NCBI GenBank assembly: GCA_020443005.1
Contig: JAGRJA010000037.1
Location: forward strand, 1-10,029
DNA from: Pseudomonadales bacterium
GTDB lineage: Bacteria; Pseudomonadota; Gammaproteobacteria; Pseudomonadales; UBA7239
Length of the DNA: 10,029 nucleotides
Reading direction: 5' to 3'
Shown: one piece after another, positions 1-7,899 of the stretch
Position numbering within the stretch: the first letter of the stretch is position 1
How the letters are laid out: each line of letters begins with the position of its first letter
Notes under the pieces: generated by a model
What the model was told of the DNA's origin: nothing
The model's input: the letters and a program-made list of their open reading frames with translations, nothing else
Databases searched by the model: none
Translations under genes and position numbers: made by a program

Positions 1-1
1 A

Positions 2-1948
2 ATCGAAGCGCTTGGTGTCAGTCTTCACACCGGAAAACACACGCAACAGATCACCGACGGCACTGATACAGTTCACAAAATGTGCTTTGCCGATGGCGAA
101 GAACTCGAAACAGACCTGATTGTTTTTTCCGCTGGCATACGGCCTCGCGACGAACTGGCTCACAGTGCAGAACTGCACACAGCCGAGCGTGGCGGCATCG
201 TCATTAACAATTATTGCCAGACTTCGGATCCCGATATTTACGCAATCGGCGAGGTTGCATCCTGGAATAATCGCATCTTTGGGTTGATCGCCCCCGGAAA
301 CACCATGGCAAAAGTGGCCGCTGAGCATATAAGTGGCTCAGGCAACACTGAATTTTGCGGTGCAGACATGAGCACCAAACTGAAGCTGATGGGCGTTGAT
401 GTTGCCTCCATCGGCGATGCACACGGCAACACACCGGGAAGCCTGAGCTATCGTTACATGAACGAAGCGGATGAAATCTACAAGAAAATAGTGGTCAGCG
501 ATGACAGAAAAAAATTGCTGGGCGCCGTTTTGGTTGGCGATGCCGATAACTACGGCAATCTATTACAACTGGCGCTTAATGCGATTGATTTGCCAGAAAA
601 ACCCGATGGCCTTATCCTCCCCCAATCGGAAGGAAGCAGCAATGTGCTGGGTGTTGAAGCCTTGCCAAGTTCTGCCCAGATCTGTTCCTGCAACAATGTC
701 AGCAAGGGCGAAATCTGCGCATCTGTGCAGGAAGGTTGTGCGACGCTTGGCGATATTAAAACCGCAACAAAGGCCGCTTCATCCTGTGGCGGTTGCACGG
801 CCCTGGTCACACAAGTCATTAATGCGGAACTTGAAAAAATGGGGGTCGAAGTCAATACCGACCTTTGCGAACATTTTGCCTTTACCCGCCAGGAAATTTA
901 TCACATTGTCAGATCGGAAAAGATCACGACATTTGCAGAATTAATTGAGCGCCACGGCAAGGGACTTGGTTGCGACATTTGCAAACCTGTAGCCGCCTCT
1001 GTTTTTGCTTCTTGCTGGAACGATCACATCATGGAAGAGCAACACCACATCCTTCAGGACAGCAATGATTATTTCCTGGGCAATATACAGAAAGACGGCA
1101 CCTATTCGGTGGTGCCGCGTGTACCCGGTGGTGAAATAACCGCTGACAAGCTGATTGCGCTCGGCGAAGTTGCCAAACAATACGATCTCTACACCAAGAT
1201 AACTGGCGGTCAGCGCATCGATCTTTTTGGTGCGCGTGTTGAACAACTTCCGGGTATCTGGAAAAAACTCATTGATGCCGGTTTTGAAACCGGTCACGCC
1301 TACGCCAAATCCTTGCGCACTGTGAAATCCTGCGTGGGCAGCACCTGGTGTCGTTACGGAGAAGACGATTCGGCAGGAACAGCCATTGCCATTGAAAACC
1401 GTTACAAGGGCCTGCGTGCTCCGCACAAAATCAAAATGGCTGTATCGGGTTGCACACGCGAGTGTGCCGAAGCCCAGTCAAAAGATGTTGGTGTAATCGC
1501 CACAGCAAATGGCTGGAATCTCTATGTGTGTGGGAACGGGGGCATGAAACCCAGACACGCGGATCTTTTTGCAACCGATCTGGACACAGTCACCCTGACC
1601 AGATACATCGACCGCTTTCTGATGTTTTATGTGCGCACGGCAGATCGCCTGCAACGCACATCCACCTGGCTGGACAACATGGAAGGTGGCCTGCACTACT
1701 TAAGAGAAGTCATCATTGATGACAAGCTTGGCATCTGTGATGAGCTGGAAAATGAGATGCAACACATTATCGACACCTATCAGTGCGAATGGAAAACCGC
1801 TATCACCGACCACGAAAAACTCAAGCGATTCACACATTTTGTAAACAGTGAAAAAACCGATGACAACATTGTTTTTGTACGGGAACGGGATCAAATAAGG
1901 CCAGCCACGGAAGAACAAAAACACAAACTCATCGCTCAGGCCTGCTAG
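2..1948 (+). CDS. nirB: NADH-dependent nitrite reductase, large subunit (5' end outside window)
   Basis: Cytoplasmic siroheme enzyme that reduces nitrite to ammonium with NADH, working with NirD. The frame is open from base 2, so the gene is cut by the window edge. About 648 residues are visible against roughly 850 in E. coli, so about 200 residues of the N-terminal FAD/NAD domain are missing. Visible in order: the end of the pyridine nucleotide-disulphide oxidoreductase domain (AIGEVA near base 240); a BFD-like [2Fe-2S] domain with CSC and CGGC cysteines (about 683-798); a second small cysteine region (LCEHF, GCDIC; about 866-982); and the nitrite/sulphite reductase ferredoxin-like and sirohaem/4Fe-4S domains. 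The sirohaem/4Fe-4S ligands are Cys-x5-Cys at 1331-1351 and Cys-x3-Cys at 1451-1465, followed by CGNGG. The C-terminal part resembles E. coli NirB closely. It ends 8 bases before nirD. An assimilatory (NasB/NasD-named) role is equally possible, since the family is the same. Confidence 0.96.
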   Translation: MEALGVSLHTGKHTQQITDGTDTVHKMCFADGEELETDLIVFSAGIRPRDELAHSAELHTAERGGIVINNYCQTSDPDIYAIGEVASWNNRIFGLIAPGNTMAKVAAEHISGSGNTEFCGADMSTKLKLMGVDVASIGDAHGNTPGSLSYRYMNEADEIYKKIVVSDDRKKLLGAVLVGDADNYGNLLQLALNAIDLPEKPDGLILPQSEGSSNVLGVEALPSSAQICSCNNVSKGEICASVQEGCATLGDIKTATKAASSCGGCTALVTQVINAELEKMGVEVNTDLCEHFAFTRQEIYHIVRSEKITTFAELIERHGKGLGCDICKPVAASVFASCWNDHIMEEQHHILQDSNDYFLGNIQKDGTYSVVPRVPGGEITADKLIALGEVAKQYDLYTKITGGQRIDLFGARVEQLPGIWKKLIDAGFETGHAYAKSLRTVKSCVGSTWCRYGEDDSAGTAIAIENRYKGLRAPHKIKMAVSGCTRECAEAQSKDVGVIATANGWNLYVCGNGGMKPRHADLFATDLDTVTLTRYIDRFLMFYVRTADRLQRTSTWLDNMEGGLHYLREVIIDDKLGICDELENEMQHIIDTYQCEWKTAITDHEKLKRFTHFVNSEKTDDNIVFVRERDQIRPATEEQKHKLIAQAC

Positions 1949-1956
1949 GAGGAAAC

Positions 1957-2304
1957 ATGAACTGGACAACGGTATGCAAACTCGACGACATCATTCCCGG
2001 TGGCGGATGTTGTGCGCTGATTGACAATAAACAGGTAGCAATCTTTCGAATTGCGGATGCTTCCGGAGACAAAATATTCGCCCTTTCAAACTTCGATCCA
2101 TTCAGTAAAGCTAATGTGATTTCCAGAGGGATCACCGGTTCGCTGCAAGGAAAAATCTGCGTGGCATCACCGGTTTACAAACAGCATTTTTGCCTTGAAA
2201 CCGGCCAGTGCCTGGAAGACAAAAGCGTATGCCTGCAAACCTGGCCGGTGAATCTGTCCGGCAATGATGTCCAGCTAAGCTCGCAAGCAGCTGTTGCAGC
2301 CTGA
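1957..2304 (+). CDS. nirD: NADH-dependent nitrite reductase, small subunit
   Basis: Small partner of NirB, 115 residues, close to the roughly 108 of E. coli NirD. It has the Rieske-type beta fold signature (NWTTVCKLDDI at the start, QVAIFRI, ALSNFDPF, SRGI, GKICVASP). The Cys-x-His and Cys-x2-His cluster ligands of true Rieske proteins are absent: FDP and SPVY stand in their places. This is normal for NirD, which carries no iron-sulphur cluster and is thought to assist NirB structurally. The start is well fixed: an AGGAGG Shine-Dalgarno sequence overlaps the nirB stop and sits about 5 bases before the ATG. Position directly after nirB and before the nitrate reductase supports co-transcription and co-translation. 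Confidence 0.95.
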   Translation: MNWTTVCKLDDIIPGGGCCALIDNKQVAIFRIADASGDKIFALSNFDPFSKANVISRGITGSLQGKICVASPVYKQHFCLETGQCLEDKSVCLQTWPVNLSGNDVQLSSQAAVAA

Positions 2305-2332
2305 CACCATACATCCTGAGCAAAGTATCAAT

Positions 2333-4573
2333 ATGTTATTTGGCCGCAAAAAAAAGAACCCGATCAAACTGCACGACAAGGGTGTGCAACAATGGCGTTA
2401 TGCCACCTGTGGTTACTGCTCCGTCGGCTGCTCTATCGAACTCGGTCTGAATGCAGAAGGCCAGGCGGTCACCACGCGCGGTGTGGGTGGTGCTGATGTT
2501 AATCGCGGCAAGCTCTGTATCAAGGGCCTTGCCGAAGCCGCTGTGTTTAATGCCTCCGGTCGCGGCACCGACCCGATGATGCGCTCAAGGATTTTTGACG
2601 AATTTGAAACAACAGATTGGGATTATGCCCTTGATCATACGGCCAACGAATTCAGACGCATTCAACAGAAATACGGTCGTGATGCCGTAGCCGTCGTTTC
2701 CACTGGCCAGATCATGACCGAGGAGTTCTACACGCTGGGCAAACTGGTGCGCGGGCTGATCGGCACCAATAACTACGACGGCAACACCACCCTTTGCATG
2801 GCCTCTGCCGTTTCAGGCTACAAACGCTCATTCGGCTCGGATGGGCCGCCCGGTTGTTACGATGATTTTGAACACACCAACTGCCTGATGGCTTTTGGCT
2901 CAAACCTGCCGGAACAGCATCCGATTATTTACTGGCGGCTGAAGGAAGCCCTGGAAAAACGCAAGTTTCCTGTCATCGTGGTTGATCCGCGTGTCACCAT
3001 GTTTGCACAATTTGCCGATATTCATTTACCGATTACACCCGGTACGGACCTGGTGCTGTTGAACAGCATGGCGCATGTCATCATCAACGAAAACCTGCAC
3101 GACCTCAATTACATTCAGCAAAGTTGTAACGGTTTTGAGGCACTTGAAAAGCTTGTGCAACAATACGACCCGACCTCTGCGTCAAAAATCTGTGGCATTG
3201 ATGAAGACATGATTCGTACGGTTGCCAGGCTCTACGCCAAAGCAGACAGTGCGATGAGCATCTGGACCATGGGCATAAACCAGAGCACGCACGGCACCGA
3301 TGGTGTTTGCGCAATCAACAATCTCAACCTGATTACCGGCAACATTGGCAAGCCCGGTGGCACATCGCTTTCCATCACCGGGCAGTGCAATGCCATGGGC
3401 ACCCGCGAGTGGTCTTCCTGTTCCGGCTTGCCCGGTTATCGACTGCTTGAAAACCCGGAACACAGAGAAGAAATCGGTAAATTCTGGGGTGTTGATCCTG
3501 ATTTTTTTCCAAAGAAGGCCGGTTTGAAAGAAACCGATATTTTTCCGGCCATTGAAACCGGTCAGATAAAAGCACTCTGGATTGTCGCGACCAACCCGAT
3601 GACATCCATGCCCAATTCAGCACGCATTCGCAAGAGTTTTGAACAACTGGAGTTTTGTGTGGTTCAAGACACCTACGCAGATTGCGAATGCAATCAGTAT
3701 GCCCATGTGTATTTACCCGGAGCTGTATGGGCAGAAAAAGAAGGTTGTTTCACCAACACGGAACGACGCGTTAACCTAACGCGTGCCAGCCAACCGGCGT
3801 ATGCCAACAGCAAACCGGATGGATGGATTTTCAATCAACTGGCCAAACGCTTTGACAACTATGAAAACATGCATTTCCCGGAATCGGCTGAAGCTGTTTT
3901 TGAAGAAATGAAACAGCTTTCAAAAGGCATCGGCCCCAACGGCAAGGCACGCATACTTGATATCAGCGGCATGAGTTATGAAAAAATTGAAAAATCGCGG
4001 GGCATTCAATGGCCCTGCCGGGATAACGATGAATCAACCGATGATAAACAGCCATCACCGACCGGCAACAGGGTACAAGGCACTGCCCGACTCTATACCG
4101 ACGGCGTATTCCAGTTCCCCGATGGCAAGGCAAAACTGCTGGCCATGCCCTATGTTGAAAACAACGAAGTCCCCGATGAAAAATTCCCTTTCTGGCTGAA
4201 CAGCGGTCGCGTTGTTGAGCATTTTCACACCCGCACAAAAACCGGAAAAATTGGCAACTGTAATAAATTCAGCCCTACGGCCTATATGGAGATGAACCCC
4301 GATGCGGCTGATCAGCTCGGCGTAAAACACATGAGCTATGTGCGCCTGGTTTCGCGTCGTGGCGATGCTGTTGTTCTAGTTCAGCTAACTCATCGCGTAC
4401 CGATCAATATGGTTTTTATCCCCTTTCATTTCCACGATTGTGTAAATCGCCTTTCTCTCGGTTTGCTCGACCCCTATTCACGCCAGCCGGCATTCAAGCA
4501 AGGCGCTGTTCGTATCGAGCATATTGATCAACAGGAAGCGGCAAAACTGAATGTCAGTATGCGGACTTTCTAG
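2333..4573 (+). CDS. Cytoplasmic molybdopterin nitrate reductase, NasA/NapA-like catalytic subunit
   Basis: Probable reductase of nitrate to nitrite; 746 residues from the ATG. The N-terminal [4Fe-4S] motif Cys-x2-Cys-x3-Cys is at residues 26-33, with the fourth Cys at 62 followed by Lys64, the conserved electron-relay lysine. The predicted Mo ligand is Cys155 in TTLCMASAVSGY, followed by GPPGCYDD. Both are typical of Nap/Nas nitrate reductases and argue against DMSO reductase (Ser ligand) or formate dehydrogenase. Dimethyl/bis-MGD binding regions follow, and the C-terminal molybdopterin-binding domain runs from about residue 605 (FWLNSGRVVEHFHTRT). There is no twin-arginine signal, so the enzyme should stay in the cytoplasm. 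It lacks the C-terminal BFD-like [2Fe-2S] domain of Klebsiella NasA. An in-frame TTG at 2294 would overlap nirD; the ATG at 2333 is preferred although its ribosome site (GAG, 12 bases upstream) is weak. Substrate is inferred from motifs and the nirBD context. Confidence 0.9.
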   Translation: MLFGRKKKNPIKLHDKGVQQWRYATCGYCSVGCSIELGLNAEGQAVTTRGVGGADVNRGKLCIKGLAEAAVFNASGRGTDPMMRSRIFDEFETTDWDYALDHTANEFRRIQQKYGRDAVAVVSTGQIMTEEFYTLGKLVRGLIGTNNYDGNTTLCMASAVSGYKRSFGSDGPPGCYDDFEHTNCLMAFGSNLPEQHPIIYWRLKEALEKRKFPVIVVDPRVTMFAQFADIHLPITPGTDLVLLNSMAHVIINENLHDLNYIQQSCNGFEALEKLVQQYDPTSASKICGIDEDMIRTVARLYAKADSAMSIWTMGINQSTHGTDGVCAINNLNLITGNIGKPGGTSLSITGQCNAMGTREWSSCSGLPGYRLLENPEHREEIGKFWGVDPDFFPKKAGLKETDIFPAIETGQIKALWIVATNPMTSMPNSARIRKSFEQLEFCVVQDTYADCECNQYAHVYLPGAVWAEKEGCFTNTERRVNLTRASQPAYANSKPDGWIFNQLAKRFDNYENMHFPESAEAVFEEMKQLSKGIGPNGKARILDISGMSYEKIEKSRGIQWPCRDNDESTDDKQPSPTGNRVQGTARLYTDGVFQFPDGKAKLLAMPYVENNEVPDEKFPFWLNSGRVVEHFHTRTKTGKIGNCNKFSPTAYMEMNPDAADQLGVKHMSYVRLVSRRGDAVVLVQLTHRVPINMVFIPFHFHDCVNRLSLGLLDPYSRQPAFKQGAVRIEHIDQQEAAKLNVSMRTF

Positions 4574-4580
4574 GTGCATT

Positions 4581-6497
4581 ATGAGCGTTGAAATTTACCA
4601 GCCCATCCTTGCCAAAACAAACAGCGCTTCTGTTTTTCCGGTACGGGAAGATGAGCCTGAATACGCAAAGTTGAAAGATCCTGTATCAAAGGAAAAGAAT
4701 CGCTATGGCAACAATATCGACCTGATTGCCAGTGATGCAAAGCCCAACAGTCTGAACATTAACGGCGTCGATGAAATCGGCCCGAATCCGAATCGCCATA
4801 AACAACACGCCTTCCATTTCACGGCAGACAACTGCATTGGCTGCCATGCCTGCGAAACTGCCTGTAGTGAAAAAAATGACATGCCGGCTCATCTGAGCTT
4901 TCGCTCCGTGGGTTATGTAGAAGGTGGCACATACCCCAATTACACGCGAATGAATATTTCGATGGCTTGTAACCATTGCGATGACCCGGTTTGTCTCAAG
5001 GGCTGCCCCACCCGCGCCTACACAAAACACCCGGAATACGGCGCCGTCATTCAGGACCCGGATATCTGCTTTGGCTGCGGTTACTGCACCTGGGTTTGTC
5101 CCTACAACGCACCACAACTGGACCCCATCAAGGGCCAGGTTGAAAAGTGCAATATGTGTGTCGACAGGCTTGAGGTCGGGCTAAAGCCTGCTTGCGTCTC
5201 TGCCTGCTTGGGTAACGCGCTGGATTTTGGTGTGGTAGAAAACACACCGGAAAACCGTCAACAGTGCGCCACACAAATTCCCGGTTTCCCTGATCCTTCG
5301 ATTACCCAGCCGAATATTCGCTTCCAGCAGATTAAAACCTTGCCAAAGGAAGTTACCCGTACCGATTCCATGCCGATCAAGTACCAGAAAAAAAATGAGG
5401 GCGATGCTTTCAAAACGGTTATTGACCAGAAAAAAGGCACGCAAAAATACTGGAACATCAAGCGGCTCAGTTCCAGGGAAAACCCGCTGGTTATATTCAC
5501 ACTTTCTGCCCAGGCTGCTGTTGGCGTTCTGTTCACGCTGTTGAGTAGTTCGTTATTCAAGCACGGCTCTCTTGCATCACTCACAACATCCCCCGTTTAT
5601 GCTGTGTTATTGGTGCTGGCTTTGGCGCTTGTTGCACTAGGCCTTTTTATATCCACCGTTCATCTGGGTAAACCCTTCCGTTTTTACCGTGGTTTCAACA
5701 ACCTCAAACACTCACCCGTCAGCAGAGAAGGGCTGGGTATCGTTCTGTTTATGGGCTTTCTCGGTTTGCACTTCCTGCTCACATTACCTGCCAACGAATG
5801 GGTTCGAGCACGCGTTCCGGCAATCACATCGCTGCAGGGTTCCACCGCCGGTTTTGCTTCAATGTTTGCCGGTCTTGCCCTGCTGTCCGGCCTCGTCGCC
5901 CTGTACTACATGTACCGGTGTTACTGCATCAAGGCTCGCCCTTTCTGGAATCACTGGCATGCGGCTGCCACTTTTTACGGCAATATGCTGAGCCTCGGTG
6001 CGATTGTTTGTGGCTGTACAGCCACGGCTTGTTATCTGTTGAATGCCAGCTCGCCGCTGCCGCTCTGGCAGGAACTTTCCACTTTTATTATTGCTGGCCT
6101 TGTACTTGAAAGTGGTGGTCTTATCGCGCATGCCAGAGACATGAAAAACGGGGAGCATGAAGGCAGCGTTTCACACTACGAACAAACCACCACATTCGGA
6201 TACACCTATATCGCACGCAATACCCTGATGGCGCTAAACCTGTTACTTGCCACAACACTTGTTTTTGCCGCCCAACTGTTACCCGAAAGCCTGGCCAATA
6301 TTCTCTGGATACTGCTCGCCTGCAGTATTGTTGGTGTTGCCTTGATTGGTCGTTCACTGTTTTATATTCTGGTGATCCCGACCACAATGCCGGGCGCATT
6401 TTTCTGGAAGAACAAGGGTTTTGAACAACATGCAAGGGATACCGGTCTCGCCAACCTGCCACAGGTTGGCGTTGTTCCGGAACACCTGGTACATTGA
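4581..6497 (+). CDS. DmsB-DmsC fusion: four-cluster ferredoxin joined to quinol-oxidising membrane anchor
   Basis: Predicted electron-transfer and membrane-anchor subunit for the preceding nitrate reductase; 638 residues. Residues 85-209 hold sixteen cysteines in four groups: CIGCHACETAC, CNHCDDPVCLKGC, CFGCGYCTWVC and CNMC...CVSAC. This is the DmsB/NrfC-type arrangement for four [4Fe-4S] clusters. From about residue 300 there are eight hydrophobic stretches (approximately 302-322, 337-360, 383-402, 420-443, 460-484, 498-515, 545-567, 570-592). The DmsC hallmark HLGKPFRFYRGFNN plus SPVSREG is at about residues 361-384. DmsC anchors oxidise menaquinol without haem. In DMSO reductase these are two separate proteins. 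The start at 4581 follows an AGGTG ribosome site just after the upstream stop; an in-frame ATG at 4551 would overlap the previous gene and lacks a good site. No Tat signal is seen, so the cluster domain should face the cytoplasm. Confidence 0.92.
   Translation: MSVEIYQPILAKTNSASVFPVREDEPEYAKLKDPVSKEKNRYGNNIDLIASDAKPNSLNINGVDEIGPNPNRHKQHAFHFTADNCIGCHACETACSEKNDMPAHLSFRSVGYVEGGTYPNYTRMNISMACNHCDDPVCLKGCPTRAYTKHPEYGAVIQDPDICFGCGYCTWVCPYNAPQLDPIKGQVEKCNMCVDRLEVGLKPACVSACLGNALDFGVVENTPENRQQCATQIPGFPDPSITQPNIRFQQIKTLPKEVTRTDSMPIKYQKKNEGDAFKTVIDQKKGTQKYWNIKRLSSRENPLVIFTLSAQAAVGVLFTLLSSSLFKHGSLASLTTSPVYAVLLVLALALVALGLFISTVHLGKPFRFYRGFNNLKHSPVSREGLGIVLFMGFLGLHFLLTLPANEWVRARVPAITSLQGSTAGFASMFAGLALLSGLVALYYMYRCYCIKARPFWNHWHAAATFYGNMLSLGAIVCGCTATACYLLNASSPLPLWQELSTFIIAGLVLESGGLIAHARDMKNGEHEGSVSHYEQTTTFGYTYIARNTLMALNLLLATTLVFAAQLLPESLANILWILLACSIVGVALIGRSLFYILVIPTTMPGAFFWKNKGFEQHARDTGLANLPQVGVVPEHLVH
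6449..6471 (+). other. Perfect 10-bp stem-loop at the 3' end of the dmsBC-like gene
   Basis: CGCCAACCTG (6449-6458), a three-base loop and CAGGTTGGCG (6462-6471) form an uninterrupted hairpin, followed by TTGTT. It lies within the last codons of the fusion gene, coding for an NLPQVG-containing tail, 24 bases before the stop. It could stabilise the transcript 3' end or assist termination. It may also be chance from coding sequence. Confidence 0.5.
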
Positions 6498-6523
6498 ATG
6501 CACGGATTTCCGCTGCTTGCACT

Positions 6524-6565
6524 ACACCCGGGCTGTTACTGCACCCGTGTTTTACACGAATTTTT
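6524..6565 (+). terminator. Candidate terminator of the nitrate/nitrite reductase operon
   Basis: Two overlapping weak stems follow the operon: ACAC-CC-GGG pairing with CCC-GTGT (6524-6550), and CGTGT-TTT-ACACG (6546-6558). The second is followed by AA and five T (6561-6565). The region is only 67 bases long and separates two converging genes. No comparable T-run is seen for the minus-strand gene ending here. Confidence 0.35.
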
Positions 6566-7827
6566 CAACCCAGCAGGTGCCTCAGGTCAATATAACCTTT
6601 GTACCGGCCTTCATCAGCCACAACAGCGATAGGCATGGTGATCTCTTTATTATCATTCGGGTGAGTGCGCAGCAAATCGGCCACGATGTCAGTTGAACTT
6701 GCCTGCAACCCTTGCTCCATTAACTGACCGACAACTTCCGGCTTGTCGGTCATTACATTCCCGGTTGGCGCCAAAGCGACTTTCAGCCAACGATCAAATT
6801 CCTTGCCACGGCGGTCAAATCGTAATGATGCTGCCGGGGCGGAAATCGGAATGCCCTTGATTTCCCGAATACTTTCGACCAGATGTTGCAAACGCAACAC
6901 ACCTTCTACAAAACCACCTCGATCAACAACAACCAGAAAATCACAATCGTGCTTTTTCATCAGCAACCAGGCATCGAGCAAACTGTCGCCATAGGCAACA
7001 AGCGGTTTGTCATTGCGCATGATTTCTGCACAATGCAATTCAAAACTGTTACGCAAAGACCTGCGTTTCAAAACCGATTCAAGCAGGTTTTTTATCTGCT
7101 CACGACCAATATCCAGATAGGTGCCCGTCACTGCAAGGGCATAATCTATATCTTCATCATCGATACGGGTCGATTCAGCCACGGGCAATTCTGCAGTGGA
7201 AATCAGGGGGCGTCTAACCGCTTTTTCCAGCAAATTGCGCAACGCATCCTGCTCAATGGATCGGGCTGCATGCCAGCTCAAAAATTTCCGATGCAAAAGC
7301 ACAAAAACAAGGAAAACACCCACATTCAGTGCTACCGGCGCAAGCACATAGTGATAGCCCATTGCATGTATCTCGCTACCTCCTATCACGGCAAATAGCG
7401 CTGTTGCCCCCCCGGGTGGATGCTGGCAACGCAAAAGATGCATGACACCAATAGCACTGGCAACCGCCACTGGCCCCGTAAACGCGCTATCACCCATTAA
7501 TCTGAAACAACTGACACCCACAACCGCTGCCGACAAATTACCGGTTACGAAAGCCCACTCCTTCGCCATCGGGCTTCCTGGAGCAGCGTACATCACCACA
7601 GCCGCTGCACCCATGGAGGCAACAATAAAAATCGGAGAATTTAGCGGTAGAAACCAATGGCTGGTGTAAACCACGGTAAAAAGACACAGGAACGCCGTAA
7701 ATGTTGTTACAAAAAAATACAGTGGGCCGTGACCAATCCGCTCTGGAATAATGGCTGCCATTATTTTTCCAAGCCTTTCTCCCGGAAGTATATTTTTTGT
7801 TATTTCCGTATTTTTATCTGCCGGCAT
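6565..7827 (-). CDS. HPP-family integral membrane protein with C-terminal CBS domains; candidate nitrite transporter
   Basis: Residues about 30-185 of 420 form a hydrophobic domain of four to five helices with the family signature RCQHPPGGATAL (HPP at 136-138) and the conserved GSPMAKEW region (about 84-91). Known HPP members include nitrite transporters of cyanobacteria and plant chloroplasts, so nitrite or another nitrogen oxide is the best guess for the substrate. The adjacent nitrite reductase operon supports that only by context. After a charged linker, residues about 270-325 look like one CBS motif (DFLVVVDRGGFVEGVLRL). Residues 360-420 resemble a second, ending in VVADEGRYKGYIDLRHLL. 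CBS pairs usually bind adenine nucleotides and gate transporters. Start choice is uncertain: a TTG at 7854, GTG at 7830 and ATG at 7764 are in frame. The ATG at 7827 is preferred, with AGAGGA 15 bases and GGGG 6 bases upstream. Confidence 0.85.
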   Translation of the reverse strand: MPADKNTEITKNILPGERLGKIMAAIIPERIGHGPLYFFVTTFTAFLCLFTVVYTSHWFLPLNSPIFIVASMGAAAVVMYAAPGSPMAKEWAFVTGNLSAAVVGVSCFRLMGDSAFTGPVAVASAIGVMHLLRCQHPPGGATALFAVIGGSEIHAMGYHYVLAPVALNVGVFLVFVLLHRKFLSWHAARSIEQDALRNLLEKAVRRPLISTAELPVAESTRIDDEDIDYALAVTGTYLDIGREQIKNLLESVLKRRSLRNSFELHCAEIMRNDKPLVAYGDSLLDAWLLMKKHDCDFLVVVDRGGFVEGVLRLQHLVESIREIKGIPISAPAASLRFDRRGKEFDRWLKVALAPTGNVMTDKPEVVGQLMEQGLQASSTDIVADLLRTHPNDNKEITMPIAVVADEGRYKGYIDLRHLLG

Positions 7828-7850
7828 CACAAACCCCGTTATTCCTCTCG

Positions 7851-7862
7851 ACAAGCCCTTGT
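7851..7862. promoter_or_regulatory. Short palindrome upstream of the HPP gene
   Basis: ACAAG-CC-CTTGT is a perfect 5+2+5 inverted repeat 24-35 bases before the preferred HPP start and just beyond the globin terminator. It could be an operator or a leader hairpin. No regulator is recognised, and a palindrome this short may be chance. No convincing sigma-70 promoter was found in this gap. Confidence 0.2.
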
Positions 7863-7899
7863 TTTTACTTTGCCTGGCGGTAAACCGGGCTTCCTTGAC

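Noticed and set aside
941..1426. 161-codon open frame on the minus strand
   Set aside because: It lies wholly inside nirB, antisense to its conserved reductase domain. It has no ribosome site or recognisable motif.
1957..2304. NirD as an active Rieske [2Fe-2S] protein
   Set aside because: The Cys-His ligand pairs are absent; it is a normal cluster-free NirD.
2294..2332. Upstream TTG start extending the nitrate reductase by 13 residues
   Set aside because: It would overlap the end of nirD, uses a rare start and has no ribosome site; the added residues contain no signal peptide.
2333..4573. DMSO reductase or formate dehydrogenase identity for the Mo enzyme, suggested by the DmsBC-like neighbour
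   Set aside because: The Mo-ligand position is a Cys in a Nap/Nas-type motif followed by GPPGCYDD, there is no Tat signal, and the operon contains nirBD.
4551..4580. Upstream ATG start extending the DmsBC-like fusion by 10 residues
   Set aside because: It overlaps the nitrate reductase end and lacks a ribosome site, whereas the ATG at 4581 has AGGTG at good spacing.
4686..5117. 143-codon open frame on the minus strand
   Set aside because: Antisense shadow of the four-cluster ferredoxin region; the cysteine pattern on the + strand is decisive.
6883..7398. 171-codon open frame on the plus strand
   Set aside because: Opposite the HPP-CBS gene. Its translation resembles no family, while the minus strand shows clear HPP and CBS motifs.
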